Source: an uncultured Collinsella sp.
GTDB taxonomy: Bacteria > Actinomycetota > Coriobacteriia > Coriobacteriales > Coriobacteriaceae
Reading direction: 5' to 3'
DNA: 64,000 nucleotides
Assembly: GCA_900539735.1 (NCBI GenBank)
Contig: UQDE01000001.1
Span: 62,001 to 126,000 of the forward strand
This document shows positions 31,971-40,180 of this stretch, piece by piece. The notes below the pieces were generated by a model, which saw only the letters and a list, made by a program, of their open reading frames with translations, searched no databases and was not told where the DNA came from. How positions within the stretch are numbered: the first letter of the stretch is position 1; each line of letters starts with the position of its first letter. The position numbers and the translations under genes are program-made.

Positions 31971-32717
31971 CTAGACCGTGATGACGTTGTCCATCGACTG
32001 GTACTTGGCGGGCACCTCTCCCGTAGTGATAATCGTTGCGTCGCGGAAGTCCGCGAACTTGACGGGCGCCACCATGCCAAATTTGCTGGCGTCCGAGATT
32101 ACGAAGCGTTTGGCGGTATGGCGCATAGAGATACGCTTGACCTGCGCTTCCTCGATATCCGGTGTGGTGAGACCTTGCTCGGCGGCGATGCCATTGGAAC
32201 CCCAAAAACCGCAGTTGAAGTTATAGCGGTCCAGGGTTGCCAAGGCATCGGGACCGACGAGTGCCTCGGTCTCGGGCTTGAGCTCGCCGCCCAGCACCAC
32301 GGTGCGCATGCCGCGCAGAGCGAGATGCTGGGCATGGAGCACGGAATCGGTCACATAGGTGACGCCCTCAAGGCGCGGAAGATGCTCGATGAGCTTGAGG
32401 GTCGTGGATCCCGAATCGATATACACAAAGCTATCGGGCTCCACAAGCGCCGCGGCGCGGGCGCAGATACGCTCCTTGTCGTCGTTATGGAGATCACTGC
32501 GCTCACTGATCGTTAGGTCGCGCGTCACGTGCGCGCGCTCAAGACTTGTCGCGCCACCGTGCACCTTGGCGATGCGGTGCGCTCGGTCGAGCGTCTGTAG
32601 GTCGCGTCGAATGGTAGAGGCCGTCACGCCCAGGGCATCGGCAAGCTCGGGCACCGTTACCGAGCCAGCCTGCTGCACCATCGACACGATCGTATTGAGC
32701 CTATCTTCCGCAAGCAT
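31971..32717 (-). CDS. DeoR-family transcriptional regulator
   Basis: Sugar-metabolism-type regulator of 248 aa. N-terminal winged HTH (VTVPELADALGVTASTIRRDL, RIAKVHGGAT) and C-terminal ribose-isomerase-like sensor (FVYIDSGSTTLKLIEHL, VVLGGELKPETEALVG, then FVISDASKFG). It lies 3 bases downstream of the oxidoreductase gene and is probably cotranscribed. A likely target is the repeated motif array upstream of that gene. Confidence 0.94.
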   Translation of the reverse strand: MLAEDRLNTIVSMVQQAGSVTVPELADALGVTASTIRRDLQTLDRAHRIAKVHGGATSLERAHVTRDLTISERSDLHNDDKERICARAAALVEPDSFVYIDSGSTTLKLIEHLPRLEGVTYVTDSVLHAQHLALRGMRTVVLGGELKPETEALVGPDALATLDRYNFNCGFWGSNGIAAEQGLTTPDIEEAQVKRISMRHTAKRFVISDASKFGMVAPVKFADFRDATIITTGEVPAKYQSMDNVITV

Positions 32718-32720
32718 CGC

Positions 32721-33800
32721 TTACTCCTCCTCGGGGTAGACGACTCCCCAATCGGCGCGGAGCTTGGTCATGAGCTCCATCACATCAGAAGCATAATCCA
32801 GAAGCTCACGCTTGGAATCGTCGCCGGCGACGGCCTGCTCGAGGTCAGCCATCTCGTAGCACAGGGCATAAGCCTCGGTGCCCGCGGCGACCTCCTCGCG
32901 ATGACCGTCCGCGGTCCACACGATCGTCGCGTGATCGGCGCGCGGATACTCGTTGACCTCGACATAGCAATTGTCAAAGCTGATAACCGAGCGCTTTGGC
33001 TGCTTGGAGTGGAGCGTAAGGCTCACGACGCCCAGCTGCTGCTCGGCATTGCGGCAGACGATGCCGCCTGCAACGTCCACGCCGGTCTCGCAGGTGTTAC
33101 CCAGAGACACGACCTCGACGGGCTGGCTCGCCATAAACAGGCGCATGACGGACAGGGCGTATACGCCAATATCGAGCATGGCACCGCCGGCGAGGTTGCG
33201 ATTGTAGAAACGGTTGGTCAGGTCGCCGTACTCCTTGTAGCTACCAAAGTTGAGCTGAGCGAGGTTCATGCGGCCAAACTCGCCGGCATCCATGCGGCGG
33301 CGCAGCTCTTGATACAAGGGCATGTGGAGCACCGTGGTAGCGTCCATAAGGACCACGTTGTGTTCGGCGGCAATGGCGCGGGCCTCATCGAGCTCGGCGG
33401 AGTTGAGCGTGATGGCCTTCTCGCAGAGAACGTGCTTGCCGGCCGCCAGGGCGGCGCGCAGATAGGTGATATGGGTGTTGTGCGGGGTGGTGATGTAGAC
33501 GGCGTCGATGTCAGGATCGGCGTAGAGATCCTCAACCGTGTCATAGACCTTCTCGACGCCGTACTGGTCGGCAAAAGTCTGAGCCTTGGTGAGCGTGCGG
33601 TTGGCAACGCCCGTAAGCTTGCGGCCGGCCAGGGCAAGGGACTGAGCCATCTGGTTGGCAATAACGCCGCAACCGATCACAGCCCAACGGAGCTCGGGAG
33701 CCGTAAAGATGTCGTTAGGGAACGGCTTGTCCTGGACCGAAGCAAATGCTGCTTTGGCGGCTGCCGCGGCGTCGAATGGAGCCTGCTTGGAATCTGCCAT
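32721..33800 (-). CDS. Gfo/Idh/MocA-family oxidoreductase
   Basis: NAD(P)-dependent sugar or polyol dehydrogenase-like protein, 359 aa. Rossmann motif WAVIGCGVIANQMAQSLALAG at about residue 39, then AVYITTPHNTHI, HVLCEKAITLNS (an EKA variant of the usual EKP) and the C-terminal sheet domain with GGAMLDIGVYAL. An N-terminal extension of about 35 residues precedes the fold. It is paired with a DeoR regulator, which suggests a carbohydrate substrate; the substrate cannot be read. Confidence 0.92.
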   Translation of the reverse strand: MADSKQAPFDAAAAAKAAFASVQDKPFPNDIFTAPELRWAVIGCGVIANQMAQSLALAGRKLTGVANRTLTKAQTFADQYGVEKVYDTVEDLYADPDIDAVYITTPHNTHITYLRAALAAGKHVLCEKAITLNSAELDEARAIAAEHNVVLMDATTVLHMPLYQELRRRMDAGEFGRMNLAQLNFGSYKEYGDLTNRFYNRNLAGGAMLDIGVYALSVMRLFMASQPVEVVSLGNTCETGVDVAGGIVCRNAEQQLGVVSLTLHSKQPKRSVISFDNCYVEVNEYPRADHATIVWTADGHREEVAAGTEAYALCYEMADLEQAVAGDDSKRELLDYASDVMELMTKLRADWGVVYPEEE

Positions 33801-33932
33801 TATGTGTCTCCTGTGTCATAGAACGTCTTGCATTTCTGACAGCTCTATATTCGCACAAACACGCGCGTCTGTGCGCGTTCTTGCGTATCTCACCGCTAAA
33901 CGGTCATTATTGCCCCGTAAACGGCTCATATA

Positions 33933-33980
33933 TACGCATAGGTGCGTAATTAAACGCAATCTAACGCGCATAAACGCGCA
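33933..33980 (-). promoter_or_regulatory. Operator array with 10-bp direct repeats
   Basis: On the minus strand consecutive 10-base units read TGCGCGTTTA, TGCGCGTTAG, ATTGCGTTTA. A palindrome TACGCA-TAGG-TGCGTA is at 33933-33948, and further GCGCGT copies lie at about 33861-33880. Direct repeats at helix-turn spacing are usual for DeoR-family operators. It sits upstream of the oxidoreductase-DeoR operon, in a 330-base gap with no gene. Confidence 0.6.
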
Positions 33981-34070
33981 CACAAGCAATTTATACAGCA
34001 CGACCCGCTCATTTATGCTTACCCAGTTAGGGTACTCATTTAAGTCTGTCCCCAATGAGTAGGAATAGAA

Positions 34071-34104
34071 AAAGGCCCGGGTGCCGTGGGGCATCCGGGC
34101 CTTT
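34071..34104. terminator. Terminator closing the S10 segment after rplX
   Basis: AAAGGCCCGG (34071-34080) with CCGGGCCTTT (34095-34104) and inner TGCC/GGCA. On the minus strand it is followed by TTTTTC. It is 27 bases past the rplX stop and shows that the S10 operon really ends here rather than reading into rplE. Confidence 0.93.
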
Positions 34105-34130
34105 GCTAGCAACTTGATGTTGCGGGCAGC

Positions 34131-34436
34131 TTAGAACTTGTGGCCGCACTTCTTGCAGACGCGCAGCTTGTTCTTGCCGTCCTTCTCGTGACCGACGCGG
34201 GTAACCTTACCGCACTCGGGGCAAACGAGATTGACGTTGGAGGCGTCGATGGGAGCCTCCTGCGAAACGATGCCGCCCTGCTGGTTGGCAGCGTTGGGCT
34301 TGACGGCCTTCTTGACGACCGAAACGCCCTCGACAACGACCTTGTTCTCGGCGGGGAGAGCACGCAGGACAACGCCCTGCTTGCCGCGATCCTTACCAGA
34401 GAGAACCTGGACCTTATCGCCCTTCTTGATATACAT
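34131..34436 (-). CDS. rplX: 50S ribosomal protein L24
   Basis: L24 is an assembly-initiating protein of the large subunit. The 101-aa product has the KOW motif KKGDKVQVLSGKDRGKQG at the N-terminus and a zinc-ribbon-like tail (CPECG and CKKCG) found in some bacterial L24 forms. It is the last gene of this S10 segment; the usual next gene, rplE, is 31 kb away. Confidence 0.98.
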   Translation of the reverse strand: MYIKKGDKVQVLSGKDRGKQGVVLRALPAENKVVVEGVSVVKKAVKPNAANQQGGIVSQEAPIDASNVNLVCPECGKVTRVGHEKDGKNKLRVCKKCGHKF

Positions 34437-34449
34437 ATATCTCCCCTAA

Positions 34450-34818
34450 CTACAGGGTCTCGGGAGCGAGCGAGACGATCTTCATGTACTTCTTGTCACG
34501 AAGCTCGCGAGCGACAGGCCCGAAGATACGGGTGCCGACGGGCGAACCATCGTTGTTGATGACAACGCAGGCGTTCTCATCAAAGCGAATGTAGGAGCCA
34601 TCCTTGCGGCGGATCTCCTTAACGGTGCGAACGACGACGCAACGGACAACGTCCTTCTTCTTGACGTTGGCGCCAGGGGTAGCCTCCTGGACAGCACCGA
34701 TGAACACATCGCCGATGCCTGCATAACGACGCTTGGAACCGCCAAGCACCTTGATGCAGCGAATCTTGCGAGCGCCGGAGTTGTCGGCGACGTTCAGCAT
34801 GGTTTGCATCTGAATCAT
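34450..34818 (-). CDS. rplN: 50S ribosomal protein L14
   Basis: L14 forms the L14-L19 intersubunit bridge. The 122-aa product starts MIQMQTMLNVADNSGAR and has GDVFIGAVQEATPGANVKK and GTRIFGPVARELR, all highly conserved. Normal length and position between rpsQ and rplX. Confidence 0.99.
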   Translation of the reverse strand: MIQMQTMLNVADNSGARKIRCIKVLGGSKRRYAGIGDVFIGAVQEATPGANVKKKDVVRCVVVRTVKEIRRKDGSYIRFDENACVVINNDGSPVGTRIFGPVARELRDKKYMKIVSLAPETL

Positions 34819-34936
34819 GGTAGATGTTCCTCCGAACTAAGAACCGAAGAGAGGTGCGCAGCCTTTATGCGGCTCGTGGTATGCAAGCCAGGCATACGCA
34901 CATCTTCGGAAACGTACAAGTCGTAAGAGCGACTGC

Positions 34937-35197
34937 TTATTTAGCGCGCTCGACGACCTCGATGAGGCGCCAACGCTTCATCTTGGACATAGGACGGGTC
35001 TCCATAACGCGGACGGTATCGCCCACGCCAGCCGTGCACTCCTCGTCGTGAGCGTGCAGCTTCTTGGAGCTGGTCATCATCTTGCCGTACTTGGGGTGAC
35101 GCTTGCGCTCGGTGATGGTGACAACAATGGTCTTGGCACCGGAGACGGAGGTAACGACACCCGTACGGACCTTACGCGAGTTACGCGAATCAGTCAT
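34937..35197 (-). CDS. rpsQ: 30S ribosomal protein S17
   Basis: S17 binds the 5' domain of 16S rRNA. The 86-aa OB-fold product has RKVRTGVVTSVSGAKTIVV, HPKYGKMMTSSKKLHAHDE and VRVMETRPMSKMKRWRL, typical of the family. A 118-base gap follows before rplN. Confidence 0.98.
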   Translation of the reverse strand: MTDSRNSRKVRTGVVTSVSGAKTIVVTITERKRHPKYGKMMTSSKKLHAHDEECTAGVGDTVRVMETRPMSKMKRWRLIEVVERAK

Positions 35198-35213
35198 GTT
35201 CTCTCCTTAGGTC

Positions 35214-35429
35214 CTACTCGGCGACAGCGGACTTCTCCGCTGCGATCTCGCGGGCGCGCTGCTCCGTGAGGACGCGAGCGATGTCCTTCTTCACGGTGTT
35301 GACGCGAGCGGTGTTGTCCAGCTGGCTGGTGGCCATCTGGAAACGAAGGTTAAAGAGCTCGGCGCGCATTTCCTTCAGCTTCTCAACGAGCTGAGCGTCC
35401 GAGAGCTCACGAATCTCTGCGGGCTTCAT
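35214..35429 (-). CDS. rpmC: 50S ribosomal protein L29
   Basis: L29 lies at the peptide exit tunnel and contacts trigger factor and SRP. The 71-aa helical product has MKPAEIRELSDAQLVEKL, LFNLRFQMATSQLDNTARV and IARVLTEQ. Its ATG overlaps the rplP stop by one base, indicating translational coupling. Confidence 0.98.
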   Translation of the reverse strand: MKPAEIRELSDAQLVEKLKEMRAELFNLRFQMATSQLDNTARVNTVKKDIARVLTEQRAREIAAEKSAVAE

Positions 35430-35932
35430 TAGTTCTCCTCCTTGGCGGCGGCGGCGTCCTCAGCAGCCCACTTGGCCTCGAGAGCGGCCTCCTCAGCCAT
35501 CTCCTTCTCGATGCGCTGCTCAGCGTTCTTAGCAGCAACAATCTTGGTCTTGATGGGGAGCTTGTGCTGCGCAAGACGCAGAGCCTCGCGAGCGACCTCC
35601 TCGGGAACACCCTTGACCTCGAACATGATGCGGCCGGGCTTGACGACGGCCACCCACTCCTCGGGATTACCCTTACCAGAACCCATGCGAGTCTCGGCGG
35701 GCTTCTTGGTGATGGGCTTATCGGGGAAGATCGTGATGTAGACACGACCGCCACGCTTCATGTAGCGGGTCATGGCAATACGAGCGGCCTCGATCTGACG
35801 GTTGGTGATCCAATGGGCCTCGAGAGCCTGGATACCAAACTCGCCGAAATGCAGCTCGGTATTACCCTTGGCCTGGCCCTTCATGGAGCCACGCTGCACC
35901 TTGCGGTGAAGAATACGCTTAGGGGCAAGCAC
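35429..35932 (-). CDS. rplP: 50S ribosomal protein L16 with C-terminal extension
   Basis: L16 organises the A-site region of the large subunit. Conserved parts: PKRILHRKVQRGSMKGQAKG, ALEAHWITNRQIEAARIAM, GKGNPEEWVAVVKPGRIMFE. At 167 aa it is about 28 residues longer than the usual 137-140, with an Ala/Glu-rich tail (EEAALEAKWAAEDAAAAKEE). The start is a GTG overlapping the rpsC stop. Confidence 0.98.
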   Translation of the reverse strand: MLAPKRILHRKVQRGSMKGQAKGNTELHFGEFGIQALEAHWITNRQIEAARIAMTRYMKRGGRVYITIFPDKPITKKPAETRMGSGKGNPEEWVAVVKPGRIMFEVKGVPEEVAREALRLAQHKLPIKTKIVAAKNAEQRIEKEMAEEAALEAKWAAEDAAAAKEEN

Positions 35933-36642
35933 TACTGACCCCTCCTCTCGGAGTTACGACGACGAGGACGGGAAGAGCCCTCGAGTGCAGGGTTGGGAAC
36001 AGGCTGGCCCGGGAGCTTCTCGCCCAGGTAGATCCAGACCTTCACGCCGCAAGCGCCCATGGTGGTGCTGGCGACAGCCGTGCCGTAGTCGATCTTGGCG
36101 CGGAGGGTGTGCAGAGGCACGCGACCCTCACGGTACCACTCACGACGGCCCATCTCGGCACCGCCGAGACGACCGGAGCACTGGATACGGATGCCCTTGG
36201 CGCCGGCCTTGCGAGCGGACTGGACAGCCTTGCGCATAGCGCGACGGAAGGCAACGCGGCCCTCGAGCTGCTCAGCAATGGACTGAGCAACGAGGTTGGC
36301 GTCGAGCTCGGGGCGCTTGATCTCGACAACGTCGACGGAGAGCTGGCCCTTGGAGACGCCAGCGACCTTCTCGAGCTCGGTGCGGAGGGTATCGATCTCG
36401 GCACCCTTCTTACCGATGACAACGCCGGGGCGAGCGGTGAGGATGATGACCTTCACCTTGTCGCCAGCGCGCTCGATCTCGACACGGGAGACAGCTGCGC
36501 GGGAAAGACGCTTCTCGAGGTACTTGCGGATCTCGAGATCGTTACCGAGGGTCTTAGCGTAATCCTTCTCTGCGAACCAGCGAGAGCGCCAGTTCTCGGT
36601 GATGCCAAGACGGAAGCCGGTGGGGTAGACTTTCTGACCCAT
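35932..36642 (-). CDS. rpsC: 30S ribosomal protein S3
   Basis: S3 has an RNA-binding KH domain at the mRNA entry channel. The 236-aa product begins MGQKVYPTGFRLGITENW and has ARPGVVIGKKGAEIDTLR (KH loop) and the C-terminal GRLGGAEMGRREWYREGRVP. Normal length and position. Confidence 0.99.
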   Translation of the reverse strand: MGQKVYPTGFRLGITENWRSRWFAEKDYAKTLGNDLEIRKYLEKRLSRAAVSRVEIERAGDKVKVIILTARPGVVIGKKGAEIDTLRTELEKVAGVSKGQLSVDVVEIKRPELDANLVAQSIAEQLEGRVAFRRAMRKAVQSARKAGAKGIRIQCSGRLGGAEMGRREWYREGRVPLHTLRAKIDYGTAVASTTMGACGVKVWIYLGEKLPGQPVPNPALEGSSRPRRRNSERRGQ

Positions 36643-36648
36643 ACAGCT

Positions 36649-37020
36649 TTACGCCTCCTTTCGAGGAGCAACGACGACGGTGATGTGGGAAGTACGCTTC
36701 AGAATGCGAGAAGCGGAACCCTTGGCGCGGGGACGGATGCGCTTAAGCGTCGGACCCTCGTCAACATAGGCAGCGGCGACAACCAGGTTGTCGGCACGCA
36801 GACCGTTGTTGTTCTCGGCGTTCGCAACGGCGGAACGGAGAACCTTCTCGACATCCACGGCGACGGCGCGGTCGCAGAAGTGGAGGATGTCGAAGGCCTG
36901 AGCGACAGGCTTGCGGCGGATCAGATCGACCACCAGGCGGGCCTTGCTGGGGGAAACACGCACGTACTTAGCGACGGCGCGAACCTCGGTGGCCTCAGTT
37001 TCAATAGACTTAGTTGCCAT
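36649..37020 (-). CDS. rplV: 50S ribosomal protein L22
   Basis: L22 lines the exit tunnel. The 123-aa product has AVAKYVRVSPSKARLVVDLIR, ANAENNNGLRADNLVV and the C-terminal hairpin PRAKGSASRILKRTSHITVV. Normal. Confidence 0.98.
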   Translation of the reverse strand: MATKSIETEATEVRAVAKYVRVSPSKARLVVDLIRRKPVAQAFDILHFCDRAVAVDVEKVLRSAVANAENNNGLRADNLVVAAAYVDEGPTLKRIRPRAKGSASRILKRTSHITVVVAPRKEA

Positions 37021-37034
37021 TTACGGTTAACCCC

Positions 37035-37295
37035 CTATTTGGCCTTGTGGCCACGGAACGTACGAGTCGGCGCGAACTCGCCGAGCTTGTGACCAACCAT
37101 GGACTCGGTAACATACACGGGCACATGCTTGCGGCCGTCGTGGACGGCGATGGTGTGACCAACCATCTCGGGGAAGATGGTGGACGCGCGGGACCAGGTC
37201 TTCACGACGTCCTTCTTGCCAGCCTCGTTCATCGCGGTGATACGCGAGAGAAGGCGAGTCTCCACGAACGGGCCCTTTTTGAGACTTCTGCTCAT
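37035..37295 (-). CDS. rpsS: 30S ribosomal protein S19
   Basis: S19 lies at the head of the small subunit with S13. The 86-aa product has MSRSLKKGPFVETRLLSRI, WSRASTIFPEMVGHTIAVHDG and FAPTRTFRGHKAK, all diagnostic. Confidence 0.99.
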   Translation of the reverse strand: MSRSLKKGPFVETRLLSRITAMNEAGKKDVVKTWSRASTIFPEMVGHTIAVHDGRKHVPVYVTESMVGHKLGEFAPTRTFRGHKAK

Positions 37296-37327
37296 AAGTG
37301 CTTTCTCCTAAAACTCGGTATCCGAAA

Positions 37328-38158
37328 TTACTTCTTACGGCGACGAATGATGTGCTGGTTCGAGACCTTCTTCTTCTTGCGCGTACGAAGGCCCTTCGTC
37401 GGCTTACCCCAGGGGGTAACGGAGGGACGACCAGAGGTGTGGTTCTTGCCCTCGCCACCGCCGTGCGGGTGGTCGACAGGGTTCATGACGGTACCGCGGA
37501 CGGTCGGGCGCACGTTCATGTGACGCTTACGGCCGGCCTTGCCGATGACGATGTTGGAGTGATCGGCGTTGCCGACCTCACCGACGGTGGCGCGGCAGGT
37601 AACGAGGATGCGGCGCATCTCGGAGGAAGGCATACGGACGATAGCGTACTTGCCCTCCTTACCCATCAGCTGGCAGGAGTTACCGGCGGAACGGGCGATA
37701 GCAGCGCCCTTGCCCGGCTGGAACTCGACGGCATGGATGAGCGTACCGACGGGGATGTCGGCGAGGGGCAGAGCGTTGCCCGGCTTGATGTCGGCGTCAG
37801 AACCGGACATGATGGTCTGACCGACCTCGAGGCCCTTGGGGGCTAGGATGTAGCGCTTCTCACCGTCAGCGTAGTGCAGCAGAGCGATGCGAGCGGAACG
37901 GTTCGGATCGTACTCGATCGTGGCAACCTTGGCGGGCACGCCGTCCTTGTTGCGCTTGAAGTCGATCACGCGGTAACGACGCTTCACGCCGCCGCCCTGA
38001 TGGCGGGTGGTGATGCGGCCGTTGTTGTTACGACCGGCCTTCTTGGGCAGGGGCTCGAGAAGAGACTTCTCGGGCTTGGTGCAGGTGATCTCGGAGAAGT
38101 CGGAGATCGTCTGCCAACGCCTACCAGCGGAGGTCGGCTTAAGGTGCTTTACAGCCAT
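37328..38158 (-). CDS. rplB: 50S ribosomal protein L2
   Basis: L2 is needed for subunit joining and peptidyl transfer. The product is 276 aa from the ATG at 38156-38158 (GAAAGGGA site); a longer open frame upstream is not used. Signatures: the RRYRVIDFKRNK segment, AGNSCQLMGKEGKYA, and the C-terminal MNPVDHPHGGGEGK with RPSVTPWGKPTKG. A 179-base gap with regulatory features separates it from rplW. Confidence 0.99.
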   Translation of the reverse strand: MAVKHLKPTSAGRRWQTISDFSEITCTKPEKSLLEPLPKKAGRNNNGRITTRHQGGGVKRRYRVIDFKRNKDGVPAKVATIEYDPNRSARIALLHYADGEKRYILAPKGLEVGQTIMSGSDADIKPGNALPLADIPVGTLIHAVEFQPGKGAAIARSAGNSCQLMGKEGKYAIVRMPSSEMRRILVTCRATVGEVGNADHSNIVIGKAGRKRHMNVRPTVRGTVMNPVDHPHGGGEGKNHTSGRPSVTPWGKPTKGLRTRKKKKVSNQHIIRRRKK

Positions 38159-38237
38159 TACAATCCCTTTCAATAGGAATCCGTTAGCCATCGCAGACAG
38201 GGATTCGAGGTTCTGCCTCGGGTGCGATGACACCGGA

Positions 38238-38263
38238 CGTATACACGGTTCCGGGCGTGTCCA
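38238..38263 (-). promoter_or_regulatory. Motif B upstream of rplB (shared with rplC)
   Basis: On the plus strand GTATACACGGTTCCGGGCGT and then GTCCA. It matches the sequence upstream of rplC (40104-40128) at 22 of 25 positions. It lies in the rplW-rplB gap together with TATAAAA at about 38264-38271 on the minus strand. Likely an internal promoter or operator of the S10 segment. Confidence 0.55.
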
Positions 38264-38282
38264 TTTTATACGCCCAAAACCT

Positions 38283-38320
38283 TGAGCTCCCGCCTCCCCT
38301 ATTTGGGAGGCATGAGCTCA
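38283..38320. other. Hairpin after rplW
   Basis: GCCTCCC/GGGAGGC (38292-38298, 38305-38311) extended by TGAGCTC/GAGCTCA (38283-38289, 38314-38320). On the minus strand TTTT follows some bases later. Possibly a partial terminator or attenuator in front of the internal rplB promoter region. Confidence 0.5.
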
Positions 38321-38337
38321 CTCAACAGCAGCGAGTC

Positions 38338-38625
38338 TTAGGCCTGGTTGCCAAAGACCTCGATGGTGTCGCCCTCGGCCAGCGTGACGATGGCCTTCTT
38401 CCAAGAACGGGTCTTGCCGGCGACATAGCGCACGCGCTTGGTCTTGGGCTTGACCGTCAGGGTGTTCACGCGAACGACCTTGACGCCGAAGATCTCCTCG
38501 ACAGCGTCCTTGATCTGATACTTGTTAGCATCCTTGGCGACCTCGAACGTGTACTTGTTCAGCTCCATGCCGGAGAAGGAACGCTCGGACACGATCGGAC
38601 GGATGATGATCTCGTGGGCGGTCAT
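38338..38625 (-). CDS. rplW: 50S ribosomal protein L23
   Basis: L23 sits at the tunnel exit, docking trigger factor. The 95-aa product has HEIIIRPIVSERSF, KYTFEVAKDANKYQIKDAVE and VNTLTVKPKTKRVR, typical. Its start directly abuts the rplD stop. Confidence 0.98.
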   Translation of the reverse strand: MTAHEIIIRPIVSERSFSGMELNKYTFEVAKDANKYQIKDAVEEIFGVKVVRVNTLTVKPKTKRVRYVAGKTRSWKKAIVTLAEGDTIEVFGNQA

Positions 38626-39252
38626 TTATGCAAGCACCTCCCCGAAGTGAGCGGCGATGTCGGCGGGCATCAGCACGGCGTTGTTGTTGACGAGATCGTA
38701 GGTGTTGGCCTCGTCAGCGGTGATGATGAACGTCTTGGGAATGTTGCGGAACGACAGGTAGGCGTTGACGTCCTCATCGCGAACGATGATGGTCAGACGC
38801 TTGCCCTCAAGGCCGAGAGCCTTGAGCATGGCGACGGCAGCCTTGGTGGAAGGCTTCTCGAAGCCGTAGTCGTCGACGAGCACGAGCTCGCCATCGGCCA
38901 GCTTGGCGGACAGCGCGGAGCGCATAGCCAGCTTGACCTCCTTGTTGTTCATACGCTTAGCGTAGGAACGGGGCTTGGGGGCGAAGACAACGCCACCGTG
39001 ACGCCACTGGGCAGCACGGATGGAACCCTGGCGGGCACGGGCGGTGCCCTTCTGACGCCAAGGCTTCTTGCCGCCACCGGAAACCTCAGAGCGGCCCTTA
39101 GCGGACTGGGTGCCCTGACGCCAAGAGGCCATCTGGCACTTGACGATGTGGTGCATAACGTGGATGTTCGGCTCGATGCCGTACACCTCAGCGGCGAGCT
39201 CGGCCTCGGCGACCTTCTTGCCCTCGCTGTTCTTTACTTCAAACTTTGCCAT
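38626..39252 (-). CDS. rplD: 50S ribosomal protein L4
   Basis: L4 lines the exit tunnel and in some bacteria represses the S10 operon. The 208-aa product has ASWRQGTQSAKGRSEVSGGG, KPWRQKGTARARQGSIRAAQ and WRHGGVVFAPKPRSY, then VLVDDYGFEKPSTK. Normal length. Confidence 0.99.
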   Translation of the reverse strand: MAKFEVKNSEGKKVAEAELAAEVYGIEPNIHVMHHIVKCQMASWRQGTQSAKGRSEVSGGGKKPWRQKGTARARQGSIRAAQWRHGGVVFAPKPRSYAKRMNNKEVKLAMRSALSAKLADGELVLVDDYGFEKPSTKAAVAMLKALGLEGKRLTIIVRDEDVNAYLSFRNIPKTFIITADEANTYDLVNNNAVLMPADIAAHFGEVLA

Positions 39253-39298
39253 TTAAGTGTTCTCCTTGGTATGACGCTGGGCTAAATGGGCTGGGCCC

Positions 39299-39919
39299 TT
39301 AGGCCATACGGATGGCGACGAGACCATTCTTGGCACCCGGGACAGCGCCCTTGACCAAGATGAGGTTCTGCTCGGCATCGATGCGGACAACGGAAAGGTT
39401 CTTGACGGTAACGCGCTCGTTACCCATGTGACCGGCCATCTTGACGCCCTTGAGGACGCGCGCAGGATAGGCGCACTGACCGATAGAACCGGGGTGACGC
39501 TGGAAGTGAGAACCATGCGTCATAGGACCGCGGCGCTGACCCCAGCGCTTGATGCGACCCTGGAAGCCCTTACCCTTGGAGGTACCGATGACGTCGACCT
39601 TCTCGACATCAGCGAAATCAGCGACGGTGACGACCTCGCCGACCTTGTGCTCCTCGCCGTTCTCGACGCGGACCTCACGAAGGAAGCGGACAGGCTCGAC
39701 GCCAGCCTTGGCGAAGTGACCAGCCATGGGCTTGTTCACGTTCTTGGCCTTGATGTCGCCGAAACCGATCTGGACGGCGTCATAGCCGTCGGTTGCCTGA
39801 GTTTTAACCTGCGAGACAGCGCAGGGGCCAGCCTGGATGACCGTGACGGGAACGACGTTGTCGTCCTCGTCCCAAACCTGGGTCATGCCAATCTTGCGGC
39901 CGAGAATCATGCTGATCAA
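39299..39919 (-). CDS. rplC: 50S ribosomal protein L3
   Basis: L3 helps form the peptidyl transferase region. The 206-aa product has ILGRKIGMTQVWDEDDNVVP, the TSKGKGFQGRIKRWGQRRGP segment and GHMGNERVTVKNLSV. The start is the TTG at 39919, giving the usual spacing to ILGRK; the ATG at 39910 is the alternative. Unusually it is the first gene of its unit. rpsJ, normally just upstream, is 13.9 kb away. Confidence 0.98.
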   Translation of the reverse strand: MISMILGRKIGMTQVWDEDDNVVPVTVIQAGPCAVSQVKTQATDGYDAVQIGFGDIKAKNVNKPMAGHFAKAGVEPVRFLREVRVENGEEHKVGEVVTVADFADVEKVDVIGTSKGKGFQGRIKRWGQRRGPMTHGSHFQRHPGSIGQCAYPARVLKGVKMAGHMGNERVTVKNLSVVRIDAEQNLILVKGAVPGAKNGLVAIRMA

Positions 39920-40102
39920 GATATGATCCCAACTCTCGCGTGGTCTTGGGACAATGCGTACACCACCGAGCGTACGCCCCTAGAGGACCACTACTTACAC
40001 GACGTGCTCCCCAGCCTTGTATTTCGCCCGGACTACCTGACAACCCTATTAAGCAGGCATTTTGTCCAGCCAGAATACTCCCCTGGTTTCACACAGCTGT
40101 TT

Positions 40103-40128
40103 AGTATACACGGCTGCGGGCGTATCCA
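40103..40128 (-). promoter_or_regulatory. Motif A upstream of rplC, candidate promoter
   Basis: The minus strand contains TATACT (40108-40103), 14 bases after TGGATA. The plus-strand string GTATACACGGCTGCGGGCGT and then ATCCA matches the motif before rplB. The block GGGCGTATCC also occurs before rpsL. Likely core of the rplC-rplX promoter; the -35 is uncertain. Confidence 0.5.
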
Positions 40129-40180
40129 TCGAGATTCATATTTCACTCACATTGTTTACGCAGGTAAAGTGCGTGGCACG

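Noticed and set aside
2694..34130. Prophage, integrative element or genomic island with integrase
   Set aside because: No integrase, transposase, relaxase, phage gene, tRNA gene or att-like direct repeat was seen at the ends. The block is accessory in content but not a recognisable mobile element.
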